From the NCBI GenBank assembly GCA_040507035.1, contig JBEVVR010000031.1, positions 303,890-367,889 on the forward strand: DNA of 64,000 bases, read 5' to 3'. The stretch's first letter is position 1; each line of letters begins with the position of its first letter. A program made the translations under genes and the position numbers. The notes under the pieces were generated by a model, which searched no databases, was not told where the DNA came from, and was given only the letters and a program-made list of their open reading frames with translations. The stretch comes from Thiodiazotropha sp040507035. Lineage in GTDB: Bacteria > Pseudomonadota > Gammaproteobacteria > Chromatiales > Chromatiaceae. Shown in pieces: positions 8,572-17,593 of this stretch.

Positions 8572-10806
8572 ATGAGGTATATCAAGGTCGGAAATCTGAG
8601 TATCGCGCTGTTGCTGGGACTGTGCATTATACGGGGAGCCTTTGCAGGAGTTTGGTTGAATCTTGAAGGGGACAACGGCATCGACCCGCAAGCGCTGAAC
8701 CCCAAGCTCAATTGGCTCGATCAACAAAATGACCTCAATCCGAACATCGATCCCTGGGTAGGGATGCGTCTCTACCTCACCTGGGGTGAAATACCTTTCA
8801 CAGGTGACAAAAACGATCCGAACACGATTCGTTATGACTTCTCCTCCATTGTGGAGCTTCTCAACGCGGCCTACTACAGAGGAGACAACAGAAGTTATAA
8901 GCTAGCCCTTACGGTGTCCGATAAGCTATGGATCTTTCAGCATAACGGGTCTTACAAATACCAGCCTGGCGCTTTGCCGAGGTTTTATGCGCAGAGCCTT
9001 GGGGGCGGCGACTGGGCAAACAGTGGTGTAATTCCTGATGGGAGTACGAAACTGATCCTGGCCCATGAAGATGAGAACGGCGATGGTGTGTCAGATAATC
9101 TGAGATTTGCAGTCGCCAATTCACATAGCAACAACACAGCGGCGAGAAAGTACAGTGTGGTACGCTGGAACGAGCATATCAGAAACCTTTGGTACGACTT
9201 CTGGTATCAGTTCGCCAACTACAGCTATAACGAACAGGGCGTAGAGAAAAAGCTGAAAGATCACCCGGCCTTGCACGGGATCATTACCCCGGAGAGCTCA
9301 CTCTCCGGTATCACTCACAATAACAATGAATTGAGCGAAATAGGCTATGTGGGCGCAGACGCCTATGCAGAGCTGATGTTGGTTCAGGCGAAAGTACTGA
9401 ACGATTACTTTTCAACCCTGCCCATCATCAGCAGCATCAACTGGATTTCTGAAGATACAACGAGTCGACCCGCCCCCTATTATCAAAAATATCTGGGCAA
9501 CAGCCTAAGTGCGATGAATCAGACGTCCGATACTTATGGCTGGTTTGCCCAGGATCTGCGGCTCGATGGCCATATGGGTAAGAGCAGCTATGAGAACAAT
9601 GTCTATCCCGAGTTCGTGAAATTCTCCAAGTCCTTGCGCTATGCCATGATTACCGGTGATACCTACAACAACAGCCATTTCTCGTCGACCTCGAATGAGG
9701 GAAAAGCCCGCGAGCTGGTTGATTTAGCCAACTCGATTGGGGTTGGAGAGCTGCTGTTCTTGAATCAGGAGCAAGGCCAGGGGCCGGGTATTAATTCCGA
9801 GATATTCTCGCTAATTGCCGCAGCTGACTATTCCGACTACAGCTTCCTGCCCGATGAGGAACCCAGGCTGCTCAATGCGGTGGTGTATGAAGGTTCCCAT
9901 GCAGACAGAATCGCGCTCACCCTCTCAGAGGCGGTGAAAAATGTCTCCGCCAGCGACTTTACCGTCAGCGTTGATGGGTCAGAGCGATCAATTCTACAGG
10001 TGCAACCGCATCCCACCGATGCAGCGAAAATATGGATAACCCTTGCTGCCAGAATCTACAGTGGCGAAGAGGTTGGGCTTGTCTATGGAGGCAACGGGAC
10101 GGTTATCGACAGCGATGGCAATCATCTTATCGCAGCCAGTCTCGAGGTGTCGAATCGAACCACCACGGTCTATGATCCGGCACCAAGCATGCAGGGCGCG
10201 GTGGTTTATGAAGGGTCCCACGCCAATCGAATCGCTGTCACCCTTTCAGAGTCAGTGAACAATATTTCAGCAGCCGGTTTTACCCTCAGGGTAGATGGCG
10301 GGACAGCACTCATTAGCGGCGTCGAGATTCATCCAACAGATACGACGAAGATCTGGATAACCCTTGCTGCCAGGATCTATAGCGGCGAAGTGGTGGAAGT
10401 GGCCTACAGCGGCAAGGGGACGATAACCGATAGTAGTGGAAACGGTCTCGCTGCGGGTCGAATTACAGTGACAAATCGTACTACCGGGGTATACGACCCG
10501 GCACCCGCGATGTTGAGCGCAGTGGTTTATAAGGGTACCCATGCGGAGCGTATCGCGGTGATCCTTTCCGAGGCCGTGGAGCATGTCTCCGCGACCGGTT
10601 TTAGCGTCAAGGTGAATGGTCGTAAACAGTCTATTCTGAGTGTCAGTCGTCATCCAACAGATGCGGCAAAGCTATGGGTCACACTCTCCGATCAGGTCAA
10701 ACCCGGTGATGATGTCGTACTTCAATACAGTGGTCGTGGCACGCTTGAGGATAGTGCGGGTAATGGGATGGATGCCGGTGTGGTCAATGTCAACAACGCA
10801 ACATAA
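8572..10806 (+). CDS. Large secreted protein with three tandem Ig-like (SwmB-type) repeats
   Basis: A 744-residue protein with a signal peptide ending at about residue 25 (GAFA). Residues 26-425 form one domain I cannot name; Trp-rich and Asp/Asn-rich segments (RLYLTWGEIPF, GGDWANSG) and the layout recall a secreted glycoside-hydrolase-type barrel, but I see no decisive catalytic motif. Three repeats of about 105 residues follow, starting near residues 430, 535 and 642. Each contains AVVY-x-G-(S/T)-HA, LSE(A/S)V, HPTD(A/T)-(A/T)-K and G-x-G-T. They resemble the Ig-like SwmB/bacterial invasin repeats of adhesins and surface enzymes. No C-terminal anchor is seen. Expected location: secreted or periplasmic. 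Confidence 0.72.
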   Translation: MRYIKVGNLSIALLLGLCIIRGAFAGVWLNLEGDNGIDPQALNPKLNWLDQQNDLNPNIDPWVGMRLYLTWGEIPFTGDKNDPNTIRYDFSSIVELLNAAYYRGDNRSYKLALTVSDKLWIFQHNGSYKYQPGALPRFYAQSLGGGDWANSGVIPDGSTKLILAHEDENGDGVSDNLRFAVANSHSNNTAARKYSVVRWNEHIRNLWYDFWYQFANYSYNEQGVEKKLKDHPALHGIITPESSLSGITHNNNELSEIGYVGADAYAELMLVQAKVLNDYFSTLPIISSINWISEDTTSRPAPYYQKYLGNSLSAMNQTSDTYGWFAQDLRLDGHMGKSSYENNVYPEFVKFSKSLRYAMITGDTYNNSHFSSTSNEGKARELVDLANSIGVGELLFLNQEQGQGPGINSEIFSLIAAADYSDYSFLPDEEPRLLNAVVYEGSHADRIALTLSEAVKNVSASDFTVSVDGSERSILQVQPHPTDAAKIWITLAARIYSGEEVGLVYGGNGTVIDSDGNHLIAASLEVSNRTTTVYDPAPSMQGAVVYEGSHANRIAVTLSESVNNISAAGFTLRVDGGTALISGVEIHPTDTTKIWITLAARIYSGEVVEVAYSGKGTITDSSGNGLAAGRITVTNRTTGVYDPAPAMLSAVVYKGTHAERIAVILSEAVEHVSATGFSVKVNGRKQSILSVSRHPTDAAKLWVTLSDQVKPGDDVVLQYSGRGTLEDSAGNGMDAGVVNVNNAT
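9863..10806 (+). repeat. Three in-frame tandem repeats of about 315 bp
   Basis: The repeats begin near 9863, 10177 and 10498 and are visible as DNA as well as protein. The stretch starting GGATAACCCTTGCTGCCAG occurs at about 10033 and again at about 10357 with almost no change, while the third copy has diverged more. This suggests that copies 1 and 2 arose by a fairly recent duplication or were homogenised by gene conversion. Such arrays can change copy number by slippage or unequal exchange. Confidence 0.8.
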
Positions 10807-10880
10807 TCTCCAATTTCAGTACAGGCTATGGCTTGATCTGTTGCCGGATATAGCCAACGATTCGATCCAGGGAATAAAGG

Positions 10881-12056
10881 ATGAATGATTTACAAGTAAA
10901 CAAGGGGTTCTTCATTGGGTCGAAGGTTATTTTCATCATATTGCTACTCTATGGCAATTCAGCCTTTTCTCACCCGGGCTGGGATAAAAGAACAGAAAAC
11001 AGTCTAACGGCCTACACCCCAAAGGATTTGAAAGTGGGAGAAACCGTTGCTCATTTTGTTTATCCAGCGCAACCGGCAAAGGGTGATGATAAAGAGGAGA
11101 TATTGCTGAACTTTGCGAGACAAATAGAGAAGCGAATAACTGGAGGCTCAGGGAAGTGGGATCTTAAGCAATCAAAAGTCGGTGATTTTTCTGCTTCAAA
11201 GGTCATGGATTATAAAGGCAAAACCCTATTATTTCTTTTGCACATAATAAGTCTCCCGAATGACAAGTATTATATTATCCAGTCGATTGCGGATAATGAT
11301 AATGCTGTTAAAAATAAATATTTGAACAGATTGAACGAATTGGTTGGGGTGATCGGAGACCCGACTCATACCTCGAAAGAAGCCATATCGAAGAACAACA
11401 GGCCAGGCAATGCGGCTGATTTCAAAAGGCCGAAAATGACTAAGGCCGCTTCTCCCAAAGGATTAAAAGAGTTACGTGGCACCATGGAGTACGGAATCCA
11501 ACCTGCTGGCACCTATGGGCTTACGGGAAAGGTGGTCGCGCTGTTTGATGACGATAGTTTCACACGTAAATTGGGCGTTGTATTTTCCAAAGGAACTGAA
11601 AGGGCGAAAAAAGAAAATCCTGAAATTTGGGGGAAGTGGCGCCTGAAAGGTAAGAAGCTGGAATTAAAAGATGCAAAAGATAGTAAGTTTGGCAAAACCT
11701 ATGGCAATTGGGTTGCCGAGCCAGGTAAAAAGGATATGAAACTAAAGGGATGTTACGGCAATATCACATCGTCAAGCGGCGGAATGATAAATGGTATAAC
11801 CAAAGGCCAATCCAGTTCCTGGTGCTTCAATCCGGATGGCAGGTTCGCCTATGGTGCGGCCGGATACGGAACTCAGATTTTTGATGTTGATACAAGCAAA
11901 AGAGGCATGTCGAAAGCAGGCTACTATCGAATCGACAAATACGCGGCACACTTCATCTTCGATGATGGTACCGATATTACGACGGCTTTCTGTTTTCTAG
12001 ATGATGAAAAAGAGCATATTGCCATCAACGGTAAAAGGCTTATGTTGAATTACTAA
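10881..12056 (+). CDS. Secreted protein of unknown family
   Basis: A 391-residue protein with a signal peptide or signal anchor (hydrophobic run about residues 15-30, ending AFSHPG). I recognise no family. The N-terminal part (about 40-165) is an alpha/beta region with alternating charges. A Lys-rich linker (about 170-200) is followed by a beta-rich C-terminal part (about 215-391) with Trp and Gly-rich motifs (SSWCFNPDGRFAYG, FIFDDGTDI) and Cys pairs that could form disulfides. The gene is clearly more AT-rich and Lys-rich than its neighbours, suggesting acquisition by transfer (inference). It starts 74 bp after the repeat protein on the same strand. Confidence 0.65.
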   Translation: MNDLQVNKGFFIGSKVIFIILLLYGNSAFSHPGWDKRTENSLTAYTPKDLKVGETVAHFVYPAQPAKGDDKEEILLNFARQIEKRITGGSGKWDLKQSKVGDFSASKVMDYKGKTLLFLLHIISLPNDKYYIIQSIADNDNAVKNKYLNRLNELVGVIGDPTHTSKEAISKNNRPGNAADFKRPKMTKAASPKGLKELRGTMEYGIQPAGTYGLTGKVVALFDDDSFTRKLGVVFSKGTERAKKENPEIWGKWRLKGKKLELKDAKDSKFGKTYGNWVAEPGKKDMKLKGCYGNITSSSGGMINGITKGQSSSWCFNPDGRFAYGAAGYGTQIFDVDTSKRGMSKAGYYRIDKYAAHFIFDDGTDITTAFCFLDDEKEHIAINGKRLMLNY

Positions 12057-12080
12057 GGAAGGTCTGATTAATTTGTTTTT

Positions 12081-12152
12081 CGCCATCCCGGCGCATGCCG
12101 GGATCCAGAAATGTCAAACAGATGGATTCCGGCTTTCATCGGAATGACAAGT
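12081..12152. repeat. REP-like palindromic intergenic repeat
   Basis: ATCCCGGC GCAT GCCGGGAT (12085-12104) is a perfect 8-bp stem, followed by a second, weaker stem with ATTCCG/CGGAAT at about 12124-12146. The pattern 'cattccggc...gccggaatcca' is a widely seen extragenic palindrome in proteobacteria. It lies just after the stop of the AT-rich secreted gene and could also act as a transcript stabiliser or terminator; there is no T-run. Confidence 0.6.
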
Positions 12153-12171
12153 CAGTCAGCGTTTCCCTAAC

Positions 12172-12191
12172 CTAGGGCCTGTTAACAGGCC
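12172..12191. repeat. Collapsed MITE footprint (solo terminus)
   Basis: CTAG (12172-12175) followed by the perfect 16-bp palindrome GGCCTGTTAACAGGCC (12176-12191). The left half is identical to the first 12 bases of the MITE at 7480 and the right half to its last 12, overlapping in the self-complementary TGTTAACA. The simplest reading is a former insertion from which everything between the two termini has been deleted. The right-hand CTAG is missing. Confidence 0.6.
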
Positions 12192-12239
12192 ATGGAATCA
12201 TGATGCTCCGGTACTGCCAATTGTTGCCTCCAGATTGGG

Positions 12240-13961
12240 TTATTCGACGAGTCGATTGTTAATATGGTCGACTATGTCGGAGAGGGGGATGAAGCTGTTC
12301 TCGCTCTCCAGGCGGCCGCGGTACTCCACCTTACCCTCGTCCAGTGACTTCTCCCCAACCACGATGCGGTGAGGAATGCCGATCAGCTCCATGTCGGCGA
12401 ACATGAAGCCGGGGCGGACGTTGCGGTCATCCAGCAGCACTTCGATACCGGCATCCTGCATTTCGGCATAGAGCTTCTCCACCGCCTCGCGCACCCGTTG
12501 GGACTTCTCCATCTTCATCGGGCAGAGGGCCACCTGGAAGGGGGCTAGGGCGGCGGGCCAGGTGATGCCCTTGTCGTCGTGGTGCTGCTCGATGGCGGCG
12601 GCCACCACCCGGGTGACGCCGATACCGTAGCAGCCCATGGTCATCACCACCGCCTTGCCGTTCTCATCGAGCACAGTGGCGTTCATCGCCTCGCTATACT
12701 TTTGGCCCAACTGGAAGATGTGGCCCACCTCGATACCCCGGGCGATGGTCAGATTGCCCTGGCCGTCGGGGCTGGGGTCCCCTTCCTGGACGTTGCGCAG
12801 GTCGGCGATTTCGGTGGGGTCCGGCAGGTCGCGACCCCAGTTGATGCCGAAGTAGTGTTTGCCGTCTTGGTTGGCACCGGCGCTGAAGTCGGCCATCTTG
12901 GCCACGCTGCGGTCGACGATGCAGGGGATCGGCAGTTCCACAGGTCCCAATGAACCGGGACCGGCGCCGATGGCGGCTCGGATATCCGCCTCTTCGGCGA
13001 ACTCCAGAGGCGAGGCGACCTGGGGCAGCTTGTCGGCCTTGATTTCGTTTAGCTCCTGGTCGCCGCGCACAAGCAGGGCCACCAGTTCCGCATCCTCTTC
13101 CTCGGCGGCCTTCACCACCAGGGTCTTCACCGTCTTCTCGATGGGCTGTTCGAACTGCTCCACCAGCTCCTGGATGGTCTTCGCATGCGGGGTGTCGACC
13201 AGGGTCATCTCTTGGCTCGGCGCAGGACGCTCACCGGCCGGGGCAACCGCTTCGGCCAGCTCTATGTTGGCGGCATAGTCACTCCCGCTGGAGAAGGCGA
13301 TGGCGTCCTCACCGGATGCGGCAAGGACATGAAACTCATGGGAGCCGCTGCCGCCAATGCTGCCGGTGTCCGCCGCCACGGGACGGAAGTCGAGGCCGCA
13401 GCGGCTGAAGATACGGGAGTAGGTCTCGTGCATCACCTCATAGGTCTGCTGCAGGGAGGCCTGATCGAGATGGAAGGAGTAGGCGTCCTTCATCAGGAAC
13501 TCCCGGGCGCGCATGACGCCGAAGCGGGGGCGTACCTCATCGCGGAATTTGGTTTGGATCTGGTAGAAGTTCACTGGCAGCTGTTTGTAGCTGCGCAGCT
13601 CGTTGCGCGCCAGGTCGGTGATGATCTCCTCGTGGGTGGGTCCGTAGCAGAACTCCCGCTGGTGACGGTCGTGGAGGCGCAGCAGCTCGGCGCCATACTG
13701 CTCCCAGCGTCCCGACTCCTGCCACAGCTCGGCGGGCTGCACCGTCGGCATCGACACCTCCAGGGCACCGGCCCGGTCCATCTCCTCGCGCACGATCTTT
13801 TCCACCTTACGCAGTACCCGCAGACCCAGGGGCAGCCAGGTATAGAGCCCGGCGGCCAGTTTGCGGATCAGGCCGGCCCGCAGCATCAGCTTGTGGCTGG
13901 CGATCTCGGCGTCGGCGGGGGTCTCCTTGACGGTGTGCAGGGGGAACTGGGAAGTACGCAT
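12240..13961 (-). CDS. proS: Prolyl-tRNA synthetase (bacterial type, with editing domain)
   Basis: A class II aminoacyl-tRNA synthetase of 573 residues, matching the E. coli-type enzyme. Motif 2 is FRDEVRPRFGVMRAREF at about residues 138-155, motif 3 is GCYGIGVTR near 446-454, and GPTHEE lies near 107-112. The insertion between motifs 2 and 3 (about 225-400) is the Ala-Pro editing domain typical of bacterial ProS. The C-terminal anticodon-binding domain includes VLLDDRNVRPGFMFAD. It is the only copy visible and apparently monocistronic. Confidence 0.97.
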   Translation of the reverse strand: MRTSQFPLHTVKETPADAEIASHKLMLRAGLIRKLAAGLYTWLPLGLRVLRKVEKIVREEMDRAGALEVSMPTVQPAELWQESGRWEQYGAELLRLHDRHQREFCYGPTHEEIITDLARNELRSYKQLPVNFYQIQTKFRDEVRPRFGVMRAREFLMKDAYSFHLDQASLQQTYEVMHETYSRIFSRCGLDFRPVAADTGSIGGSGSHEFHVLAASGEDAIAFSSGSDYAANIELAEAVAPAGERPAPSQEMTLVDTPHAKTIQELVEQFEQPIEKTVKTLVVKAAEEEDAELVALLVRGDQELNEIKADKLPQVASPLEFAEEADIRAAIGAGPGSLGPVELPIPCIVDRSVAKMADFSAGANQDGKHYFGINWGRDLPDPTEIADLRNVQEGDPSPDGQGNLTIARGIEVGHIFQLGQKYSEAMNATVLDENGKAVVMTMGCYGIGVTRVVAAAIEQHHDDKGITWPAALAPFQVALCPMKMEKSQRVREAVEKLYAEMQDAGIEVLLDDRNVRPGFMFADMELIGIPHRIVVGEKSLDEGKVEYRGRLESENSFIPLSDIVDHINNRLVE

Positions 13962-14062
13962 TGGGCTGAATCTACCTGATTGGAAAAAGCGTGATTCTAT
14001 CCCGCTTCGGTTGGCGGGTCACGGATCAAGTCGTGAATGGACGCCAATCGCAAAAAATGTAG

Positions 14063-14080
14063 GGTGCGGCTTGCCGCACC
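14063..14080. terminator. Short perfect GC-rich hairpin
   Basis: GGTGCGGC TT GCCGCACC forms a near-gapless stem, followed on the plus strand by GTAAAATT. It lies between the proS start and the stop of the small secreted gene on the same (minus) strand. It could be a weak terminator for the latter's read-through or just an extragenic palindrome; its core GGTGCGG resembles the hairpin after ilvC. Confidence 0.4.
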
Positions 14081-14152
14081 GTAAAATTAGCTAGCCGGTT
14101 TCAACCAAGCTGATATGGGTAACTGTCAGCGGACTCTATCCATCGGCATTGA

Positions 14153-14527
14153 TCAGATACATTTCACCATCTCCTGTTTGGATTCACAGGTCACGACGTT
14201 GGCCAGGATATGGTCTTGTTGGCGGGTTAGGCTGATGGTGGATGCCTGTTCATTGATGCCGTAACCCCCGATGGAGAGCTGGTAGCTTTGTCCATCGACG
14301 AGATACAATGACTGCCTCACCAGCTGTTCATTCTCCTCCTCACCGGTGGAGAAGGCGAGGATCACCTTGTAGCTCTCATCACCCTCCATGTAGAAGATGC
14401 TCGCGTAGCGGTCCGCGAACTGCACCGTGGTGGCGGCCATGGGGGTATCGATCAGGACTTCCTCTGAGATTGCCAGGGGAGTACTGAAGTATAGCGTGAC
14501 AGCAAGTAGGGCTCTTAGGTAGTTCAT
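14153..14527 (-). CDS. Small exported protein, unknown
   Basis: A 124-residue protein with a clear signal peptide (hydrophobic residues 5-20, cut near LAISE). The mature part is beta-rich with a C-terminal pair of cysteines (VTCESKQEMVKCI) that could form a disulfide. I recognise no family. The gene sits alone between proS and the octaheme cytochrome operon, with an AT-rich upstream region (14528-14700). Confidence 0.6.
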   Translation of the reverse strand: MNYLRALLAVTLYFSTPLAISEEVLIDTPMAATTVQFADRYASIFYMEGDESYKVILAFSTGEEENEQLVRQSLYLVDGQSYQLSIGGYGINEQASTISLTRQQDHILANVVTCESKQEMVKCI

Positions 14528-14718
14528 AGTGACTTCATCGTTGAGGGTAAATCGAATTCAGCCACTATACGTAGGGTTATATATTAGTCAATAAGAATAT
14601 ACCGGTATTATTACCTAAATTCTGGTATTGACACTGCTGTCGAGGGTTCTCAGTACTTTTGCTCGGCGTGGGTAGATGGTTTAGCAGGAGATCTATAACG
14701 CAATAAAAACCACATAGC

Positions 14719-15423
14719 TCAATCCTTGATTGAAACCGAGTGGGTCTCCTCGATATAGGCCTTCTCCGCCTCGGTCAGCTCGATATTGTCGTAGCCGGTG
14801 ATCATGGTCTTGATATAGTGGGTCGGCGTCTTGCCGGTGGTGGTCATGTAGACGTGAATGATCACGAAAGTGCCCATCAGGTAGGCAGCCGCGGTGTGGA
14901 TGAAGGCGATCACTGTCAGCCCCTGACCCGACCAATCGTAACCGCTCCACATATCGTAGAGCAGATAGACGATACCGGAAGACCAGAGCGCCGGGCCGAT
15001 CAGCAGCATGAAGCTCATGTAGGCCAAAGACTGCAGGGCGTTCTGCTTGCGCTGCAGCCCCTTCTTGTAGGGATGGGGCTCGCCCACCAGAATGCCGTAG
15101 GCATAGAAGCGGATGACCTTCATCACCCCCTCCTTGAACAGGTATTGGCGCCACTGACCGGTGGTAAAGTTCCAGAAGGTGGTGAACATCCACAATACGA
15201 TCAAGGCCAATGCCGCATAGGTGTGAATGGTGACCGCCAAATGGAAGTCGAGCCAATCATGTAACCCATGCAGCCCCAGGCCGGTGTAGAAGAGGGTGAA
15301 GATCAACAGCGCCTGGGACCAGTGCCAGAAACGCTCATAGCGGGTATAGAGCATGACATAGTGTTTCTCGCCCCGTTGCTTGAAGCTGGCGCGTTCGCGG
15401 TGGATTTTTTTATCGCTACTCAT
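14719..15423 (-). CDS. Cytochrome b561-type membrane subunit, partner of the octaheme cytochrome
   Basis: A 234-residue integral membrane protein with four to five hydrophobic helices. Histidines suited to bind two b haems lie in RFWHWSQA (about 32-39), GLHGLHDW and TIHTYAAL (about 65-72), and in FIHTAAAY and IIHVYMTT (about 174-195). This is the formate dehydrogenase gamma/thiosulfate reductase cytochrome b layout; the family passes electrons between the quinone pool and a periplasmic partner. Its start overlaps the end of the octaheme gene by 8 bp, so the two are translationally coupled and likely form one complex. The direction of electron flow cannot be read from sequence. Confidence 0.85.
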   Translation of the reverse strand: MSSDKKIHRERASFKQRGEKHYVMLYTRYERFWHWSQALLIFTLFYTGLGLHGLHDWLDFHLAVTIHTYAALALIVLWMFTTFWNFTTGQWRQYLFKEGVMKVIRFYAYGILVGEPHPYKKGLQRKQNALQSLAYMSFMLLIGPALWSSGIVYLLYDMWSGYDWSGQGLTVIAFIHTAAAYLMGTFVIIHVYMTTTGKTPTHYIKTMITGYDNIELTEAEKAYIEETHSVSIKD

Positions 15424-17122
15424 GATCTGCTCCCTGTCCGTGTCTCACTCTGAAGAGTTTGCGCAGCAATGCGTGTAGCAGCACACCCAGCAGCGCACCA
15501 CCCAGGGCGAGATAACCCAGAATGTCGAGCCATTTGAAACTGTCCCGGCCCGGCATGTAAAAGCCTTCAAGCTGGTTCAGACGGCCGTCTTGGCTATGGC
15601 ATTCAGCACAGCCAAGAGCATCCTCACTGGGTGCCACCATATGGGTGATGGGCCAGAAGGAGTAGGTCTCCACGAAGCCGAATTCACCGCTGTAGGGGAT
15701 ATTGTTCCTCTCCATGCCCACCTTGATGGCGCGGCCGAAGTCGTAATTGCCCCAGTAGGAGTCGTCATCGTCTCCCCACAGGTGCATATAGACCATGGTG
15801 TTGTTGCCCTTGTCATAGGGCTGCACCGTGTGCATCCGTTTGAATGGCCAGATGCGGGAGACGCCGTCACCGCGGCTGCCCGTGAAGCCATTGATCTCCA
15901 CCGGTCCCTGCTGCGGGTCGAATTGGGTGTCGATGGTGGTGTAGAGCATCTGACCGTCGAACCAGTCATAGTGGGGGGTCAGATCCTCGCCGTAGGTGAA
16001 ATCGCCCTTGATCGATTTATAGGTTGCCCGATGGGCGCCGTTGCCCTGGGTGTAGTTCTTCTCCTTGAAACCCTCGCCGTTCTTGGTCTTACCAGCGGTA
16101 CGCCAGTCCCAATCGACCATGGTCGCCACACCGCCACGGGCGATACTGGGAATATGGCAAGTCTGACAGGCGATCTTATCCACATGGCCATTCAGCTTGA
16201 TCCCGGTAAGCTCAGTGTTGGTGTGGGGAGCGGTGCTGTGACACGACTCGCAGGTGGCCACATCGCGGCGTTCCCCGGGCAGGCCCAGTCCCTCGGTGTC
16301 ATGGGCCATGACGTTATAGCGGCTGCCGGCCCATAGGTGCTGCCGGGTGACATGGCAGGTGGTACAGGCGAAGTTGAGACCCTCGGCATCCATGTGGACG
16401 TCGAGATGCTTGTCGGGAAACTTCAGCGAGGAGTCGAGGTCGCCGTGTTTGACGCCGTCACCACCGCCGCCGTAGAAGTGGCAGGTGCCGCAGTTTTCCC
16501 GTCCCGGTTTGCCCACACTCTGGGCCACCTTGGCCCACTGAATCGGCTCTTTGTCCTGGAACATCACCGAGCAGGCCTTGTTGCCCATGCTGTTGGGGGT
16601 CTTGTAGTAGGTGCCGGTGCGGTCGTGGCAGACCAGACAGTCGATGTTGCTCTCATCGTTGAAGTCGAAGGCCTCATCCTTCCAGCCGTAACCGGCGTGG
16701 CACTGGGCGCACATCCCCTCATTGCCCCGGGCGTTGGTGCAGAAGGTGTTGATCAGGTGCTTCTTACCCAGGATCTGGCCGGTATCGGGGTTCTCATACT
16801 CCCAGGTCCAGTGGATCGACTCCTTGAAGTGGCGCCCCGCTTCGGTATGGCAGGCGAGGCAGGCCTTGGTCACTTCCGGGCCACTTTCGAAGGGCCCTTC
16901 CAGGCTTTCGAATTTGCCATGGTCAGCGGTGGACTCACCATCGTCGCGGATACTTGGTCGGTTATCCGTAACGATGCGGAAGTTCATGTCTTTATCATGA
17001 CCCGCCTCGGGGTGGTGTTCGTCGGCGGCCAGTGTTTGGTTAGAAATTCCCAGAGTCAGGGCTGTAAGGCAGACCAGGACACTGAATCCTATGCCCAGTT
17101 TCACTTGTTTATGCATCTTCAT
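15416..17122 (-). CDS. Octaheme c-type cytochrome, tetrathionate-reductase (OTR) family
   Basis: Eight CxxCH haem motifs are visible in order: CLACH, CAQCH, CLVCH, CGTCH, CTTCH, CESCH, CQTCH and CAECH. A signal peptide precedes them (mature start near LAADE). The number and order fit the octaheme OTR family, whose Shewanella member reduces tetrathionate, nitrite and hydroxylamine in vitro; the physiological substrate is uncertain. The last 40 residues contain a hydrophobic helix (WLDILGYLALGGALLG) and a basic tail, so this version is membrane-anchored and paired with a cytochrome b. ATG at 17122 or 17116 is likely; the frame extends upstream to 17152. An FNR-like box lies about 470 bp upstream. 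Confidence 0.88.
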   Translation of the reverse strand: MKMHKQVKLGIGFSVLVCLTALTLGISNQTLAADEHHPEAGHDKDMNFRIVTDNRPSIRDDGESTADHGKFESLEGPFESGPEVTKACLACHTEAGRHFKESIHWTWEYENPDTGQILGKKHLINTFCTNARGNEGMCAQCHAGYGWKDEAFDFNDESNIDCLVCHDRTGTYYKTPNSMGNKACSVMFQDKEPIQWAKVAQSVGKPGRENCGTCHFYGGGGDGVKHGDLDSSLKFPDKHLDVHMDAEGLNFACTTCHVTRQHLWAGSRYNVMAHDTEGLGLPGERRDVATCESCHSTAPHTNTELTGIKLNGHVDKIACQTCHIPSIARGGVATMVDWDWRTAGKTKNGEGFKEKNYTQGNGAHRATYKSIKGDFTYGEDLTPHYDWFDGQMLYTTIDTQFDPQQGPVEINGFTGSRGDGVSRIWPFKRMHTVQPYDKGNNTMVYMHLWGDDDDSYWGNYDFGRAIKVGMERNNIPYSGEFGFVETYSFWPITHMVAPSEDALGCAECHSQDGRLNQLEGFYMPGRDSFKWLDILGYLALGGALLGVLLHALLRKLFRVRHGQGADHE

Positions 17123-17523
17123 TTCCGTGATGACGGTTAATGACCGCGACACATAAACAGCATTGTCCGGTCTCTATCGCGTGACTTGACCGGCCCATAT
17201 CCAGCATGGCACTACCGGCCTTCAAAAAAAGGGAATATTCTCCCTTATCTGGGCGAGAGTACTCAGCCTCGCTGCATATGACATTGATAATTCCCAATGC
17301 GAGGGCCAGGAGAAGAGTCTCTATGCAGATGAGATGCCCGTTAGCTCTGCTGTTAGGGAGGGCACTTGGTGACCTTTGTGGCGAGATAGAAAAAGTACCG
17401 GTTATGTGCCATGCGGTCGAAGACAGGAGATGACTGATCCTGAAAGAGCCTGGCACACAACCGGTGAGACCGCTCTCCAGGTCCCGCGGAGATCAGGCCG
17501 TGGAGGCTGGTCAGCTGACACTA

Positions 17524-17560
17524 TAAAAAAGCGAGGAAGCATCGGTCATTGATGCTTCGC
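17524..17560 (-). terminator. Intrinsic terminator after the DUF4124-MIF operon
   Basis: On the minus strand GAAGCATC, a 7-nt loop and GATGCTTC form a stem followed by CTCGC and a run of six T. It lies about 90 nt past the stop of the MIF-like gene and is the only U-tract hairpin in the region. Confidence 0.75.
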
Positions 17561-17593
17561 AAAAACATTATTAAGTGTAAGTGATTGTCTCTA

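Noticed and set aside
12579..13979. Plus-strand frames opposite proS
   Set aside because: Shadows without motifs; proS explains the sequence fully.
16337..17140. 267-codon plus-strand frame opposite the octaheme cytochrome
   Set aside because: Mirrors the cytochrome gene with its eight haem motifs; no ribosome site or domain.
17109..17456. 115-codon minus-strand frame upstream of the octaheme gene
   Set aside because: No ribosome site, no domain, overlaps the cytochrome start and likely promoter.
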